DNA from: Verrucomicrobiota bacterium
GTDB taxonomy: Bacteria; Chlamydiota; Chlamydiia; Chlamydiales; Rhabdochlamydiaceae
Length of the DNA stretch: 64,000 bases
Direction: 5' to 3'
Assembly: GCA_018240065.1 (NCBI GenBank)
Contig: JAFEGH010000009.1
Span: 296,961 to 360,960 of the forward strand
How positions within the stretch are numbered: position 1 is the stretch's first letter; each line of letters starts with the position of its first letter. Positions 19,501-27,522 of the stretch are shown one piece after another. Below the pieces are notes generated by a model, which made no database searches, was not told the origin of the DNA, and was given only the letters and a program-made list of their open reading frames with translations. Made by a program: the position numbers and the translations under genes.

Positions 19501-19956
19501 TTCTTCAGAAAGGTCTTCCTTCAGGATAAAGGGAGTGTGGGGAAAAAGAGAGGCTTTGCCATGGATCGTGTCCTCGATCTTCTGAGCGTCCAGCTGCAGT
19601 TCCTGGGCCAGCGTTTCGGAAAGTTTTTTGATGTATTCGGAACGGGCCTGGACGCGGACCCGTTTTCCTTCCGCGTTTGTTTCCCATTTGGCCGCAGGAA
19701 TCTGGCGGATGTCGGCATAGCAGACCGCGGCATTGTATTGAATCTTGTTGAGAGCGAGGGGAATGTTGAAGCGGTCGCGGATCGTCGCCCTTTCGATTTT
19801 TTCTATCACAGTGCGGCGTTTCGGCCGCCTGGCCTTTTCCAAATGGTCATCATACTGGATGATAGACAGATACCACACCCTCACCAGGATGAGAAGCAAT
19901 CCTAAAATAATGATATTAAGGACCCTGTTGGCCTTGTCCGGGATGTTATAATCCAT
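16552..19956 (-). CDS. pbp2: Penicillin-binding protein 2 (transpeptidase), long chlamydial form
   Basis: The 1134-residue inner-membrane protein has an N-terminal anchor (residues ~12-32), a dimerisation region with RDRFNIPLALNK, and a transpeptidase domain. The active-site SVFK is near residue 754, SSN near 840 and KTGTAE near 1045. Large insertions lie between GGAIVALDPKTGEVLTLASY (~340) and the SxxK motif, giving a length close to the ~1080 residues I recall for Chlamydia PBP2 and well above the ~650 of E. coli. Chlamydiae use PBP2 and PBP3 with MreB to make septal peptidoglycan. It diverges from the rpsB block, the same neighbourhood as in Chlamydia (recalled). Confidence 0.93.
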   Translation of the reverse strand: MDYNIPDKANRVLNIIILGLLLILVRVWYLSIIQYDDHLEKARRPKRRTVIEKIERATIRDRFNIPLALNKIQYNAAVCYADIRQIPAAKWETNAEGKRVRVQARSEYIKKLSETLAQELQLDAQKIEDTIHGKASLFPHTPFILKEDLSEEEYYRLKLMEKDWVGVRTEKGSKRYYPLGKVGSDVIGYMGSISSKEYYTIAQELGTLQAYLSQREAGEVAVLPKGFHNPLEVRERLKALQEKAYTINDLVGKAGVEAAFDADLRGYAAKKTYEVDTKGNFLRELPGGRKGVSGQRLLLSISSELQEFAEKLLIHNESIREMRHLNGAPNLSTPWIKGGAIVALDPKTGEVLTLASYPRVDPNDFIPSRIPDLKASKQAAVINWLENEAYIGEIWDGKRALEREKYNTSSGSIYNEKLELTLDKYFETILAPDSDALAAMQKITTVGLALSLQEDMEKLLQLSGQSKMKTLIGALYFEHPHLPFRSTLDPEEKKEAQQQLLQHGPDIAILRRKIDPILGAVKYNDDKLLVIDLCRMIADRERFTPDLIECAGPLSLSGYRMLNQSASVVQGFLQGHAKNWFHQGDFQKWREASFKDYLKGKRKEEKERRLYAKPYTDYLEQIEKQMFTAFWQENHLLIFHAFVIGANIDQDPNSPLAPYLDHALKLREENPDAARHAEKLKTAIAQLSGQQQRKFLQTLRSFDELDRPLYGRYRSLRNVKGKQLEKHLAGAFYPLSGYGYGRSQAFRQSTPQGSVFKLVVAYQAILERYQKLKELRQNITDVNPLTLVDNLKWHPKNGSIEQVLGYTLDGQPIKRLYKGGKLPRSHPNIGKIDVSGAIEQSSNIYFSILTVDHMSDPLNLVHASRQFGFGEKTGIELPGEIAGTLPDDVTHNRTGLYAFAIGQHSLVVTPLQTAVMLGAIANKGKVLKPKVIQVIAGQEPLREYRDPFSQALYPFKDNLASIGIHFPLFTSTQSEGGSPYIWYSAPEVKRTLFMPDIIREPILDGMHRVIVGPKGTARPNIIRALARDPQWMRDFQELKNQMVGKTGTAEILYKQSIDAESNAIIQNHIWFGGIAFSEEQSQSWENPELVVVVYLRFSEAGGKEAAPLAAEIVKKWREICERHGRSAYILPDGE

Positions 19957-20227
19957 TTTTTGCAGCTCACGCGTATGCCGCTCATGTGCTAGCGGCCCTT
20001 GGGCAAGACTTACTTTAATCGAACAGGGCGTTGTCGTAAACCTCTGAGACTCCTAGGCTGGAATTAGATGTAATATTAGATGTAATAATTGTTATTATGA
20101 ATTTAAAATAACATAAAAAACATAGTTGATCTATGAATAATTTTAAGAGCTAATGATTGTTGATGATTATGATGTTGTTCAGTATTATAATGGGGCATTT
20201 TTAATACTCATCAAGGAGTTAATTTTT

Positions 20228-20815
20228 ATGTCAGTAACACTAACAGGTACTACTAGTTCTACCGGGACTAATCCGCTTGCAAATACAAGCGCAACAACTC
20301 AGACCCAAGCAGGACTTTCTTCTGTCGGCGATTCAATGTCGTCAGCAGCAACAGGATGCGCCAGCGGAGTCTGCTCTTACGCCAGCCGTCCTTTCGTTGC
20401 GATTGGACAATTCTTCGCCAGCGCCGTTTCCAGCATAAAGAATTTCATCGCTTCTTTCTTTCCTGAGACAGATAAGCACAGAATCGCGTTTATCCAGGAA
20501 AATTTGACAGCTCTCACAGGAGACGTCTACGAAGAAGCTTTGGATAAGTTCAGCCACATTTCAAATCAAAAGTCTAGAGTTGAAGCGTTCAAACTGATTC
20601 AAAATTCCACAGATGTTTCTGGCGAAGTGACCAGAGCGTTCTATGATCTTCTGCCAGTCGATACGCAAAACCACCTCGAACGCCACATTTGGATCGAGAA
20701 TGGTAGAAGCGACAGCGGCCAGGGAATGCAATTTGGCAAGAACGTCATCAATTCAAAGATCAAAGCTGCTATTGTCGGCCAGGCGATCGACAAGTGCATC
20801 TCTGAGAGCAAATAA
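20228..20815 (+). CDS. Unrecognised 195-residue protein in the expected ompA position
   Basis: Start at 20228 (ATG after AAGGAG, good spacing). The earlier in-frame ATG at 20153 lacks a binding site. The N-terminal 40 residues are Ser/Thr-rich, as in many type III secreted proteins. A moderately hydrophobic stretch follows (about 50-80: FVAIGQFFASAVSSIKNFIA), then a helical C-terminal domain. I recognise no family. It lies between pbp2 and tRNA-Gly/rpsB, where Chlamydia has ompA, but it bears no resemblance to a porin. A strong terminator follows, so it is monocistronic, and the 270-bp AT-rich leader suggests an independent promoter. Confidence 0.7.
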   Translation: MSVTLTGTTSSTGTNPLANTSATTQTQAGLSSVGDSMSSAATGCASGVCSYASRPFVAIGQFFASAVSSIKNFIASFFPETDKHRIAFIQENLTALTGDVYEEALDKFSHISNQKSRVEAFKLIQNSTDVSGEVTRAFYDLLPVDTQNHLERHIWIENGRSDSGQGMQFGKNVINSKIKAAIVGQAIDKCISESK

Positions 20816-20860
20816 GCTACTGTAAGGAAAAACCAGCCGGTTTCCCTTCTGTCGGCTCCG

Positions 20861-20901
20861 GGCCGGCCCTCGCTATAAACGGCGAGGGGCGGCCTTTTTT
20901 A
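20861..20901 (+). terminator. Rho-independent terminator after the 195-residue protein gene
   Basis: A GC-rich hairpin (GGCCGGCCCTCGC with GGCGAGGGGCGGCC, loop TATAAAC) is followed by seven T residues. It separates this gene from tRNA-Gly. Confidence 0.88.
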
Positions 20902-21000
20902 TTGGATAAAATTTTCTTTGATCTCGTTGGATAAAACAAAAAAGAGGTTCTTGTTGGAAAAAAACGTCCCATTTGTTAAAAAAGGTATCTGATTTTTTAT

Positions 21001-21071
21001 GCGCCTGTAGTTCAATGGTAGAACCGTAGCCTTCCAAGCTACTTGTGTCAGTTCGATTCTGATCAGGCGCT
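21001..21071 (+). tRNA. tRNA-Gly (anticodon TCC)
   Basis: The acceptor stem is GCGCCTG with CAGGCGC (21064-21070), discriminator T at 21071. The anticodon loop CTTCCAA gives TCC. The T-arm contains GTTCGATTC. CCA is not encoded. Confidence 0.95.
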
Positions 21072-21213
21072 TCCTCTTTATAAACCCAGGGTTGCTCTAA
21101 AGACCCGGGCCTTATCCTAAGGACTGGCTCTAGAGACTCCTCTGATAATTTTAACCCAAGACCGAAATCCTTCCGCAATCTTAAGGCGTTGCTTTAAGAG
21201 ATTAACAGGAAGG

Positions 21214-21234
21214 ATGCCGATGTCAAAACTATAA
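21214..21234 (+). CDS. Six-codon mini-ORF in the rpsB leader
   Basis: ATG CCG ATG TCA AAA CTA TAA (MPMSKL) is preceded by an excellent Shine-Dalgarno (AGGAAGG) and stops 10 nt before the TTG start of rpsB in another frame. It may be a leader peptide that delivers ribosomes to the weak TTG start. It could also be chance. Confidence 0.3.
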   Translation: MPMSKL

Positions 21235-21244
21235 GGGACAAGGC

Positions 21245-22036
21245 TTGGCTACTACAGAAGTTACAATTAAGGAATTACTTGAAAGCGGTGCGCATTTTGG
21301 GCACCAGCGCCACCGTTGGAACCCGAAAATGAAACGCTTCATTTTCGAAGAGCGCAACGGCATTTACATCATCGACCTCGCTAAGACGATGCAGCAGATC
21401 CGCAATGCGGTGGAAGTCGTCAAAGAAATGGTCACAAAACGCAAATCGATCCTCTTTGTCGGAACCAAGAAGCAGGCGAAGAGCGTGATCAGAGAGTGCG
21501 CTGAAGAGTGCGGAGAGTTCTATGTCTCCGAGCGCTGGCTCGGCGGAACCCTGACGAACCTGGCCACAATCCGCAATTCCGTCAAGACTCTCGAGCGCAT
21601 CGAGAAAAAAATCACGACCGGCGGCGGCGATCTGACTAAAAAAGAGCTCTCCGTTCTCGGCAAAGAACAGACAAAACTCGACCGCAACCTCTCCGGCATC
21701 CGCGCGATGAGAAAGCCTCCGGGCCTCCTGATCGTCGTCGATCCAAGCCGCGAGCATATCGCTGTCGCGGAAGCGAAAAAACTCGGCATCCCAGTGATGG
21801 GCCTTGTCGACACGAATTGCGATCCAGACCCGATCGACTACGTCATTGCCTGCAACGACGATGCCCTCAAGAGCATCAAACTCATCCTTTCTTCCCTCAC
21901 TCAAGCGATCATCGACCGCAAGAACGACCTCAACGTCGGCTTTGCAAAAGGCGATGAAAAGGAAATGGCCGAAGCAGTTGAAGAAGGCGACTTCGAAGAC
22001 AAAGACAAAGATGAAGGCGAAGGAGAGAGACGATGA
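21245..22036 (+). CDS. rpsB: 30S ribosomal protein S2
   Basis: The 263-residue protein has TIKELLESGAHFGHQRHRWNPKMK at its N-terminus, GTKKQAK, ERWLGGTLTN and the VDTNCDPD segment, all S2 hallmarks. S2 is a late-assembling small-subunit protein. No in-frame ATG precedes the conserved start, so TTG at 21245 is used, with only a modest AGGGACAAGG before it. An acidic, Asp/Glu/Lys-rich tail of about 25 residues follows the core. The stop overlaps the tsf start by 4 nt (ATGA), so translation is coupled. Confidence 0.97.
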   Translation: MATTEVTIKELLESGAHFGHQRHRWNPKMKRFIFEERNGIYIIDLAKTMQQIRNAVEVVKEMVTKRKSILFVGTKKQAKSVIRECAEECGEFYVSERWLGGTLTNLATIRNSVKTLERIEKKITTGGGDLTKKELSVLGKEQTKLDRNLSGIRAMRKPPGLLIVVDPSREHIAVAEAKKLGIPVMGLVDTNCDPDPIDYVIACNDDALKSIKLILSSLTQAIIDRKNDLNVGFAKGDEKEMAEAVEEGDFEDKDKDEGEGERR

Positions 22037-22884
22037 GCGGAAAAGTCACTGCAGAAATGGTAAAAGAGCTGCGCGAGCGCACCGGCGTGAGCATGGGCAA
22101 GTGCAAAGAGGCGCTTGACAAAGCAGCCGGCGACATGAATGCAGCCATCGACTTCCTGCGCAAATCAGGGATGGCTTCTGCTGTCAAAAAAGAAGGTCGC
22201 GAGACCAATGAAGGCCTGATTGGCGCTGCTGAAGGCAAGAACGCTGTCGCGCTCATTGAAGTCAACGCGGAGACCGATTTCGTCACGCAGAACGAGAAGT
22301 TCAAGCAGTTCATGAAAGACGTCGCACAGGAAGCGGCCGATGCAGCGCCTGCCTCTTTAGAAGAACTGATGAACAGGCCTTACAGCAAAGACGCCTCCGT
22401 CACGATCGACCAATACCGCGCGCTGGTCATGCAGAGCCTGGGAGAAAATATCCAGGTCAAGCGCATGTCGATCCTGCCGAAGAGCGACGATCTGTCGATC
22501 GGCCTTTACTCCCACATGGGTGGTAAAATCGTCGTCGCAGTTCTGCTGACCGGCGGATCCGGCCAGGAAGCTCTCGCCAGAGACATTGCGATGCACACAG
22601 CTGCTGAGTCTCCCGAGTATTTGCGCGCTGAAGATGTCCCAGCCGACATCCGCGCCAAAGAAGAAGAGATCGCACGCAGCCAGGTGCAGGGCAAGCCGGC
22701 GAACATCGTGGATAAAATCGTCGAAGGAAAAATCAAAGCTTTCTGCGACGAGGTTTGTTTAGTCTGCCAAAAATATGTCAAAGACAATACAATGACAATT
22801 GCGCAACTGCTCGAAAAAGAGGGCAAGCGCTTGAATAAGCAGATTGGAATCAAAGCCTTCCATCGCTGGAAAGTCGGAGGATAA
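22033..22884 (+). CDS. tsf: Elongation factor Ts
   Basis: The 283-residue nucleotide-exchange factor for EF-Tu shows VKELRERTGVSMGKCKEAL (N-terminal domain), IEVNAETDFVTQNEKF (the TDFV EF-Tu contact) and DIAMHTAAESP. It starts inside the rpsB stop codon and ends 5 bp before pyrH, part of the rpsB-tsf-pyrH-frr operon. Confidence 0.97.
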   Translation: MSGKVTAEMVKELRERTGVSMGKCKEALDKAAGDMNAAIDFLRKSGMASAVKKEGRETNEGLIGAAEGKNAVALIEVNAETDFVTQNEKFKQFMKDVAQEAADAAPASLEELMNRPYSKDASVTIDQYRALVMQSLGENIQVKRMSILPKSDDLSIGLYSHMGGKIVVAVLLTGGSGQEALARDIAMHTAAESPEYLRAEDVPADIRAKEEEIARSQVQGKPANIVDKIVEGKIKAFCDEVCLVCQKYVKDNTMTIAQLLEKEGKRLNKQIGIKAFHRWKVGG

Positions 22885-22889
22885 CCCCC

Positions 22890-23618
22890 GTGCCGTCAAC
22901 CTTTAAACCTGCCTATAAGAGAGTTCTCCTGAAACTATCAGGAGAAGCTCTGATGGGAGAGCAAAAATTCGGTATCGAGCATCGTGCCTGCCAGCAGATC
23001 GCTCAATCGATCAAAGAGGTTTATTCGCTTGGCGTGCAGATCGGGATTGTGGTCGGCGGCGGGAACATTTTCCGCGGGAACCAGGCGGAAGCCTTTGGTT
23101 TTGCCCGGACTCCCGCCGACCATATCGGTATGCTGGCGACGACCATCAACGGCCTCGTCCTCCAGCAGACCTTGGCGAGCCTCGGCGTGGAAAGCCGCGT
23201 GATGAGCGCGCTCAACACCGATTCGATCGTTGAGCCCTACCATTGGGGCCATGCGCTCCACTCCCTGCAAAAAGGGACCATCGTCATTTTTGTCGGCGGA
23301 ACCGGCAATCCCTATTTCACGACCGATTCGGCCGCCGCTCTCCGAGCCAGCGAAGTCCAGGCTGAAATTTTACTCAAAGCGACAAAAGTCGACGGGATCT
23401 TCAGCGATGACCCAAAAATCAATCCAAAGGCAGAAAAATTTGACCGGCTGACTTATTCTGAAGTTCTTGCTAAAAAGCTGAACGTCATGGACGCGACAGC
23501 GATCGCATTATGCCGCGAAAATCAAATCCCTATCTGTGTTTTTAACTTATTTGAACAAGGTGCGATGCTCAAGGCTGTCTGCGGACAGCAAAAGGGATCG
23601 CTCGTTATGGGAGGCTAG
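22890..23618 (+). CDS. pyrH: Uridylate kinase (UMP kinase)
   Basis: The 242-residue protein phosphorylates UMP to UDP in the cytoplasm. Signatures are VLLKLSGEALMG near the N-terminus, IGIVVGGGNIFRG, FVGGTGNPYFTTDSAAALRA and KVDGIFSDDPK. The start at 22890 is GTG, 5 bp after tsf. It is followed 4 bp later by frr, a standard chlamydial order. Confidence 0.96.
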   Translation: MPSTFKPAYKRVLLKLSGEALMGEQKFGIEHRACQQIAQSIKEVYSLGVQIGIVVGGGNIFRGNQAEAFGFARTPADHIGMLATTINGLVLQQTLASLGVESRVMSALNTDSIVEPYHWGHALHSLQKGTIVIFVGGTGNPYFTTDSAAALRASEVQAEILLKATKVDGIFSDDPKINPKAEKFDRLTYSEVLAKKLNVMDATAIALCRENQIPICVFNLFEQGAMLKAVCGQQKGSLVMGG

Positions 23619-23622
23619 TTAT

Positions 23623-24174
23623 ATGAGCATCACCGAACAGACTAAAGCGAAAATGCAAGCTGCTCTAGAACACTTTAAAGGCGATTTGAAAAGCCTGCGC
23701 ACCAACCGTGCTAATCCCGCCATGCTCGACGGCGTCATCGTCGAAGCCTACGGATCGTCAATGCGCATTAAGGAACTGGCGAACGTCACCGTTCCCGAAC
23801 CGCGCCAACTCCTCATTAGCCCATTTGATCCTCAAACATCCAATGCGATTGCGAAGGGGATTGAGAAGGCCAATTTAAACCTGCAGCCTGTCGTCGAAGG
23901 TCAAGTCATCCGGATCAACGTTCCTCCGATGGACGAATCGATGCGCAAGCAGATCGTCAAGCAAGGCAAGCAAAAGGCGGAAGACTCCAAGATCGTCATC
24001 CGCGATATCCGCCGTAAAAATAACGAACTTGCCCGGAAACAGAAAGCCGACGGACTGATTACAGAAGACGTCATGAAGAAAGAGGAAAAAGGGATCCAGG
24101 ATCTCACCGATAAATTCTGCAAGGAGATCGATGACCTCTTTTCCGCCAAAGAAAAAGAGATCATGACGGTATAG
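23623..24174 (+). CDS. frr: Ribosome recycling factor
   Basis: The 183-residue factor splits post-termination ribosomes with EF-G. It has LRTNRANPAMLDGV, YGSSMRIKELANVTVPEPR, NLQPVVEGQVIRINVPPMD and the C-terminal ITEDVMKKEEKGIQDLTDKF. I place the start at 23623, 4 bp after the pyrH stop. The longer frame back to 23536 lies inside pyrH and is not conserved. It is the last gene of the operon. In Chlamydia mcsA-mcsB follow directly, but here they are about 28 kb away. Confidence 0.97.
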   Translation: MSITEQTKAKMQAALEHFKGDLKSLRTNRANPAMLDGVIVEAYGSSMRIKELANVTVPEPRQLLISPFDPQTSNAIAKGIEKANLNLQPVVEGQVIRINVPPMDESMRKQIVKQGKQKAEDSKIVIRDIRRKNNELARKQKADGLITEDVMKKEEKGIQDLTDKFCKEIDDLFSAKEKEIMTV

Positions 24175-24304
24175 AGGCCTTTTTTATTGTTTCGTCGCTG
24201 ATGACGGGCTGAGGAGAGCGACTCTCAGCGTCCCTGGCCCCAGGCAGGGTCAACAGCGACAAAATAATAAAAATAGGCATTAGGCCTTGAAAAAAATCAA
24301 AGGC

Positions 24305-24330
24305 GCAGCTTATCATAGCTGCATCTTTTT
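24305..24330 (+). terminator. Terminator between frr and tRNA-Glu
   Basis: The 6-bp hairpin GCAGCT/AGCTGC with loop TATCAT is followed by ATCTTTTT. A second, longer inverted repeat (GTCGCTG near 24196 with CAGCGAC near 24255) lies upstream. Confidence 0.65.
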
Positions 24331-24337
24331 GATAAAA

Positions 24338-24412
24338 GGCCCCATCGTCTAGCCTGGCCTAGGACACCAGATTTTCATTCTGATAACAGGGGTTCGAATC
24401 CCCTTGGGGTCA
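24338..24412 (+). tRNA. tRNA-Glu (anticodon TTC)
   Basis: The acceptor stem is GGCCCCA with TGGGGTC and discriminator A. The anticodon loop TTTTCAT contains TTC, and the T-arm is GGGGTTCGAATCCCC. The 75-nt gene is complete without encoded CCA. Confidence 0.95.
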
Positions 24413-24417
24413 CATTC

Positions 24418-24457
24418 GTAAGTGTTCAAAGGGACCCCTGGAGAACACTTACTTTTT
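24418..24457 (+). terminator. Terminator after tRNA-Glu
   Basis: The perfect 10-bp stem GTAAGTGTTC/GAACACTTAC is followed by five T residues, directly before tRNA-Lys. Confidence 0.75.
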
Positions 24458-24459
24458 AC

Positions 24460-24532
24460 GAGACTTTAGCTCAGTCGGTAGAGCATCTCACTTTTAATGA
24501 GAGGGTCGATGGTTCGAGTCCATCAAGTCTCA
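24460..24532 (+). tRNA. tRNA-Lys (anticodon TTT), integration target
   Basis: The acceptor stem is GAGACTT with AAGTCTC and discriminator A at 24532. The anticodon loop CTTTTAA gives TTT, and the T-arm is GGTTCGAGTCC. Its last 47 bases are duplicated at 36852-36898, marking it as the attachment site of a genomic island whose integrase starts 155 bp downstream. The tRNA remains intact. Confidence 0.96.
24486..24532 (+). repeat. attL: 47-bp direct repeat within tRNA-Lys
   Basis: These 47 bases cover the anticodon arm to the discriminator of tRNA-Lys and are identical to 36852-36898. Sequences diverge immediately on both sides. Confidence 0.95.
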
Positions 24533-24687
24533 ATTTTCCATTTCTCTTGCAACCAATGGCTTAAGATCTTTTTTGCTTAGTTGCAGTGGGCAACTTCACC
24601 TCAAAAGAGGTCGCGCGGTGCAAAAACGGTGCAACCAAAGAATCTTTTGGTTCACGTCTCCAATCGTAAATCTATGAGGTTGGAGTC

Positions 24688-25767
24688 ATGGCATCGATTT
24701 ATAAAAGACCATCCAAACGCGGCAAAGGCCACACCTGGCGTGTCGTCATTCGCGTTAAGGGCCATCCTGTCGTATGCAAGACGTGTGACAGAAAGGAAGA
24801 AGCGGAAAATTGGGCTGCAGAAACCGAGCGCCTGATCAAACGCGGACAATACAACTTCGAGACATCCAAGCGTCAGTTCACCTACGCCGACTTGCATGAG
24901 CGGTTGCATGCTGACGGAGTCCTGCAGAATAAACGCGCTTTCAAAAATGTGCGCTCTCAGTTCGAACATTGGAAGAATCGTCTTGGTGTCTATGCACTCG
25001 TGCACATCACTCTCGAGCTTCTTAGTAAAGAGAGGCAGCACCTCATCGAACAGCTTGCCGCGAAAGGGCTAGAACCCAATCATGGGACTATCAATCGCTA
25101 TGAGGCGACATTGTCCTCGGCCCTGAGTTATGCTGTCGATCACCTTCGATGGATCCCAGAAAATCCTTGCCGCCGACTCCTCAAATTAAAAGAGCATCCA
25201 GGCAGAGATCGTATCTTAAGTGAAGAAGAAATTGGCCGATTGCTTGCATCATGCGAACAAAGTAAGTCGCCTTATCTTCACTGCATCGTTTTGTTTGCTA
25301 TCTGCACAGGCGCAAGACGCGGAGAAATCCTTGGCCTCGAGTGGAAGAACATCAATTTTGAAACTGGTACGGCTCACTTAAAAGAAACCAAAAATGGACG
25401 GCCAAGGAGTGTATCCCTTCCTCCGCTTGTTTTGAAGGAGCTGCAGCGCCTACATTCCATGCGTGATCCTAAAAAGCCTCTTGTTTTCGCAAGCAGGACC
25501 GCTTTCGGACGTCTCGACATCAAAAAGGCTTGGATGGAAGCCGTCCGTCGCGCGCAGATTCAGGACTACCGCTTTCACGATCTTCGTCATCAATTTGCCA
25601 CGTGGTCGGCCAGCATGGGCGCATCGAATTTGGAGCTTGCCACTGCTATGGGCCATCGTACTTTGCAGATGCTGCAAAAATATACTCATCTTGACGAGAG
25701 AACCACCAGGAAATATTCTTATCAGATCGCTGAAAAGCTAGTTTCAGGAGAAGTCAAAAATGCCTAA
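24688..25767 (+). CDS. Tyrosine recombinase (integrase)
   Basis: The 359-residue protein has an N-terminal AP2-like arm-binding part (residues 1-60), a SAM-like core-binding domain (~65-165) and a catalytic domain (~175-345). Catalytic residues are visible: Arg in CTGARRGEILGLEW, Lys in KETKNGRPR, HDLRHQFAT, MGHRT, and Tyr in KYTHLDE. ATG at 24688 is preceded by GAGGTTGGAG. It sits next to its tRNA-Lys target, as is usual for tRNA-specific integrases. The stop overlaps the next gene by 8 nt, linking the two translationally. Confidence 0.95.
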   Translation: MASIYKRPSKRGKGHTWRVVIRVKGHPVVCKTCDRKEEAENWAAETERLIKRGQYNFETSKRQFTYADLHERLHADGVLQNKRAFKNVRSQFEHWKNRLGVYALVHITLELLSKERQHLIEQLAAKGLEPNHGTINRYEATLSSALSYAVDHLRWIPENPCRRLLKLKEHPGRDRILSEEEIGRLLASCEQSKSPYLHCIVLFAICTGARRGEILGLEWKNINFETGTAHLKETKNGRPRSVSLPPLVLKELQRLHSMRDPKKPLVFASRTAFGRLDIKKAWMEAVRRAQIQDYRFHDLRHQFATWSASMGASNLELATAMGHRTLQMLQKYTHLDERTTRKYSYQIAEKLVSGEVKNA

Positions 25768-27187
25768 AGCGACAAACGCAGTACGTTTGGCGGAAGCCAT
25801 TGCCAAAATCAAGAGCTCTGTCGAGAGTCACATTATAAAAGTCGCTTCCTCGGATATCCGAAATGCTTTTTGTGTCATCATGTCAACACGCCCCGATGTT
25901 CTCCCTCCCACACAGGAGATGTTAGAGCGACTCAAATCGGAGGTTCTAAAGAAATTCGAACATGAAAAGCTTTTCGGACTCGCCATTCAATACTTCATTC
26001 CTCCCGTGTTCCTTTCGCCAAAGAAAGCAGACGCTTCTGACTATGAGATTAGAGTCGGTATTGCAAGCTTTGATGAAGGGTGGCAAGTTGACGAGTTCGC
26101 AAAAGGGATGCTCTATTGTCCCAGTGAGAGGGAAATAAATAAATGGCATGCGCGCTATGCAAGGCAGGAACAATCTTTACGATTTACTCCTTTATTGGAC
26201 AGTGTCATCAAGGATTTGCAGGCACGCGGGTATATTCGACAGTTTCTTGATCAACTGGGCAAGCCCTGTTTCGACAATTTTGCCAAAGAATACGTAAAAA
26301 CTGACGACAACATTCAACATGGTGAGCGAAAAGGTGACATTCGTATTTTGTATCACGAGCTCAGAGACTTTCCCTCCTCAGAAGCGCCCCTTTTCTTTGT
26401 TTATAGAGAAGCACAAGAATTTGCGAACAGATCGCAAAACCACAAGATAAAAACCCTCCTGAGAGGATTCCTTAAAGTCGTCGATGCCCGATGTCAAAAA
26501 ATAGCTACCGATATTGGCGCTCCTAAAGCAACAATCGATGAAATCCTGGAATCCCTGCGTGGGCATGATTCTGTTCCGACTAAACGGCCTTATGAAGCTC
26601 AAAGACCTGCTCTAGGTCTGCATTATTTTCGAGTTGCACAGCTCTTGATGCTCTTCGTCCTAGAATTTCTCCAAGATCCCGATAATCGATTTTCTTCAGG
26701 GGAAATTGCTCTATTCATTTGGCTCTGTCAACACACCGCTTTCGATTTTCCCCATCTTGGAGTCAAGATCACCGATCTATTGGATCTTACCTGCGATCAA
26801 TTCAGCTCTAGAAAAAACTGTGTTCACATCAAGGAAAAAGAAGTCTCGCTTACGGAAGGTTTAGGCGAACTCTTTGTTGCACTGCTGGGCAAAAAGTTGC
26901 GAGTCAACGGTCGCAAGTTATTTACAAAACTTAGCTCCGACTTCCTCGCTGATAATTTCAGAAGAGTCATGCCTCAGCTCCCTCAGTTTGAGCGCGACCT
27001 TCGACCTTCAGACCTCCTCATCACACCCCATGTTCTCAGCAACGACGCCTACGTCGATAGAAACATCCGTCGGCATCTCAACTGGCAAATCGATTTTGTC
27101 AAAAAAAGCCCCTACGCAGACACCGAAGCTCTCACTAAACAGATACGAGAGACTGTCGCCGCATCTCTTTGTAAATCAAATAAATAA
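25760..27187 (+). CDS. Integrase-coupled 475-residue protein, possibly a degenerate recombinase
   Basis: The start lies 8 nt inside the integrase gene. I do not recognise the family. The C-terminal third (about 300-450) has the secondary-structure order of a tyrosine-recombinase catalytic domain: a helix, LLDLTCDQFSSRKNCVHIKEKEVSLTEGLGELF resembling the beta-hairpin and following helix, then RKLFTKLSSDFLADNFRRV. However, the GxRxGE, HxxR and Tyr residues are absent. It may be an inactive partner that binds DNA or the integrase (inference). There is no signal peptide or membrane segment. Confidence 0.7.
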   Translation: MPKATNAVRLAEAIAKIKSSVESHIIKVASSDIRNAFCVIMSTRPDVLPPTQEMLERLKSEVLKKFEHEKLFGLAIQYFIPPVFLSPKKADASDYEIRVGIASFDEGWQVDEFAKGMLYCPSEREINKWHARYARQEQSLRFTPLLDSVIKDLQARGYIRQFLDQLGKPCFDNFAKEYVKTDDNIQHGERKGDIRILYHELRDFPSSEAPLFFVYREAQEFANRSQNHKIKTLLRGFLKVVDARCQKIATDIGAPKATIDEILESLRGHDSVPTKRPYEAQRPALGLHYFRVAQLLMLFVLEFLQDPDNRFSSGEIALFIWLCQHTAFDFPHLGVKITDLLDLTCDQFSSRKNCVHIKEKEVSLTEGLGELFVALLGKKLRVNGRKLFTKLSSDFLADNFRRVMPQLPQFERDLRPSDLLITPHVLSNDAYVDRNIRRHLNWQIDFVKKSPYADTEALTKQIRETVAASLCKSNK

Positions 27188-27288
27188 ATTCTTCCGATAG
27201 TGCGCAAACCCGATTTTTTCTAGGGGTGCCGTACGACAATCAAAGTTTTCTCTGTTTCACTGGTCATTGTGTGTTAATAACTATAACT

Positions 27289-27300
27289 GCGCCTCGGCGC
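27289..27300. promoter_or_regulatory. 12-bp palindrome before the AlpA-like gene
   Basis: The perfect palindrome-like GCGCCTCGGCGC sits between a TATAAC hexamer (27282-27287) and the AAGGAG ribosome binding site of the AlpA-like gene. It is a candidate operator or small hairpin. Confidence 0.35.
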
Positions 27301-27312
27301 TAAGGAGAAAAA

Positions 27313-27522
27313 ATGGCAAACAATGAAACCCAGTACGCGACTATCGAACAGATCGTCAATAGTTCCAAATATCCGTTTTCCGAAGCTCAAATGCGGCACC
27401 TCTTGTTGCATCGACATAAAAACGGATTGTCCAATTCCATTCGTAAAATCGGCAAAAGACTCTATATCCGTCTCGATCTTTTTGAGCAATGGATCGAATC
27501 TCAAACGGAGGCACGACGATGA
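27313..27522 (+). CDS. AlpA/excisionase-like small DNA-binding protein
   Basis: The 69-residue protein has a predicted winged helix-turn-helix (SEAQMRHLLLHRHKNGLSNS, then RKIGKRLYIRLDLFEQWIES), the pattern of MerR-like excisionase and AlpA regulators in integrative elements. It starts after AAGGAG and overlaps the following zinc-finger gene by 4 nt (ATGA), so it probably opens the replication operon. A role in excision or in controlling the replication genes is inference. Confidence 0.75.
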   Translation: MANNETQYATIEQIVNSSKYPFSEAQMRHLLLHRHKNGLSNSIRKIGKRLYIRLDLFEQWIESQTEARR

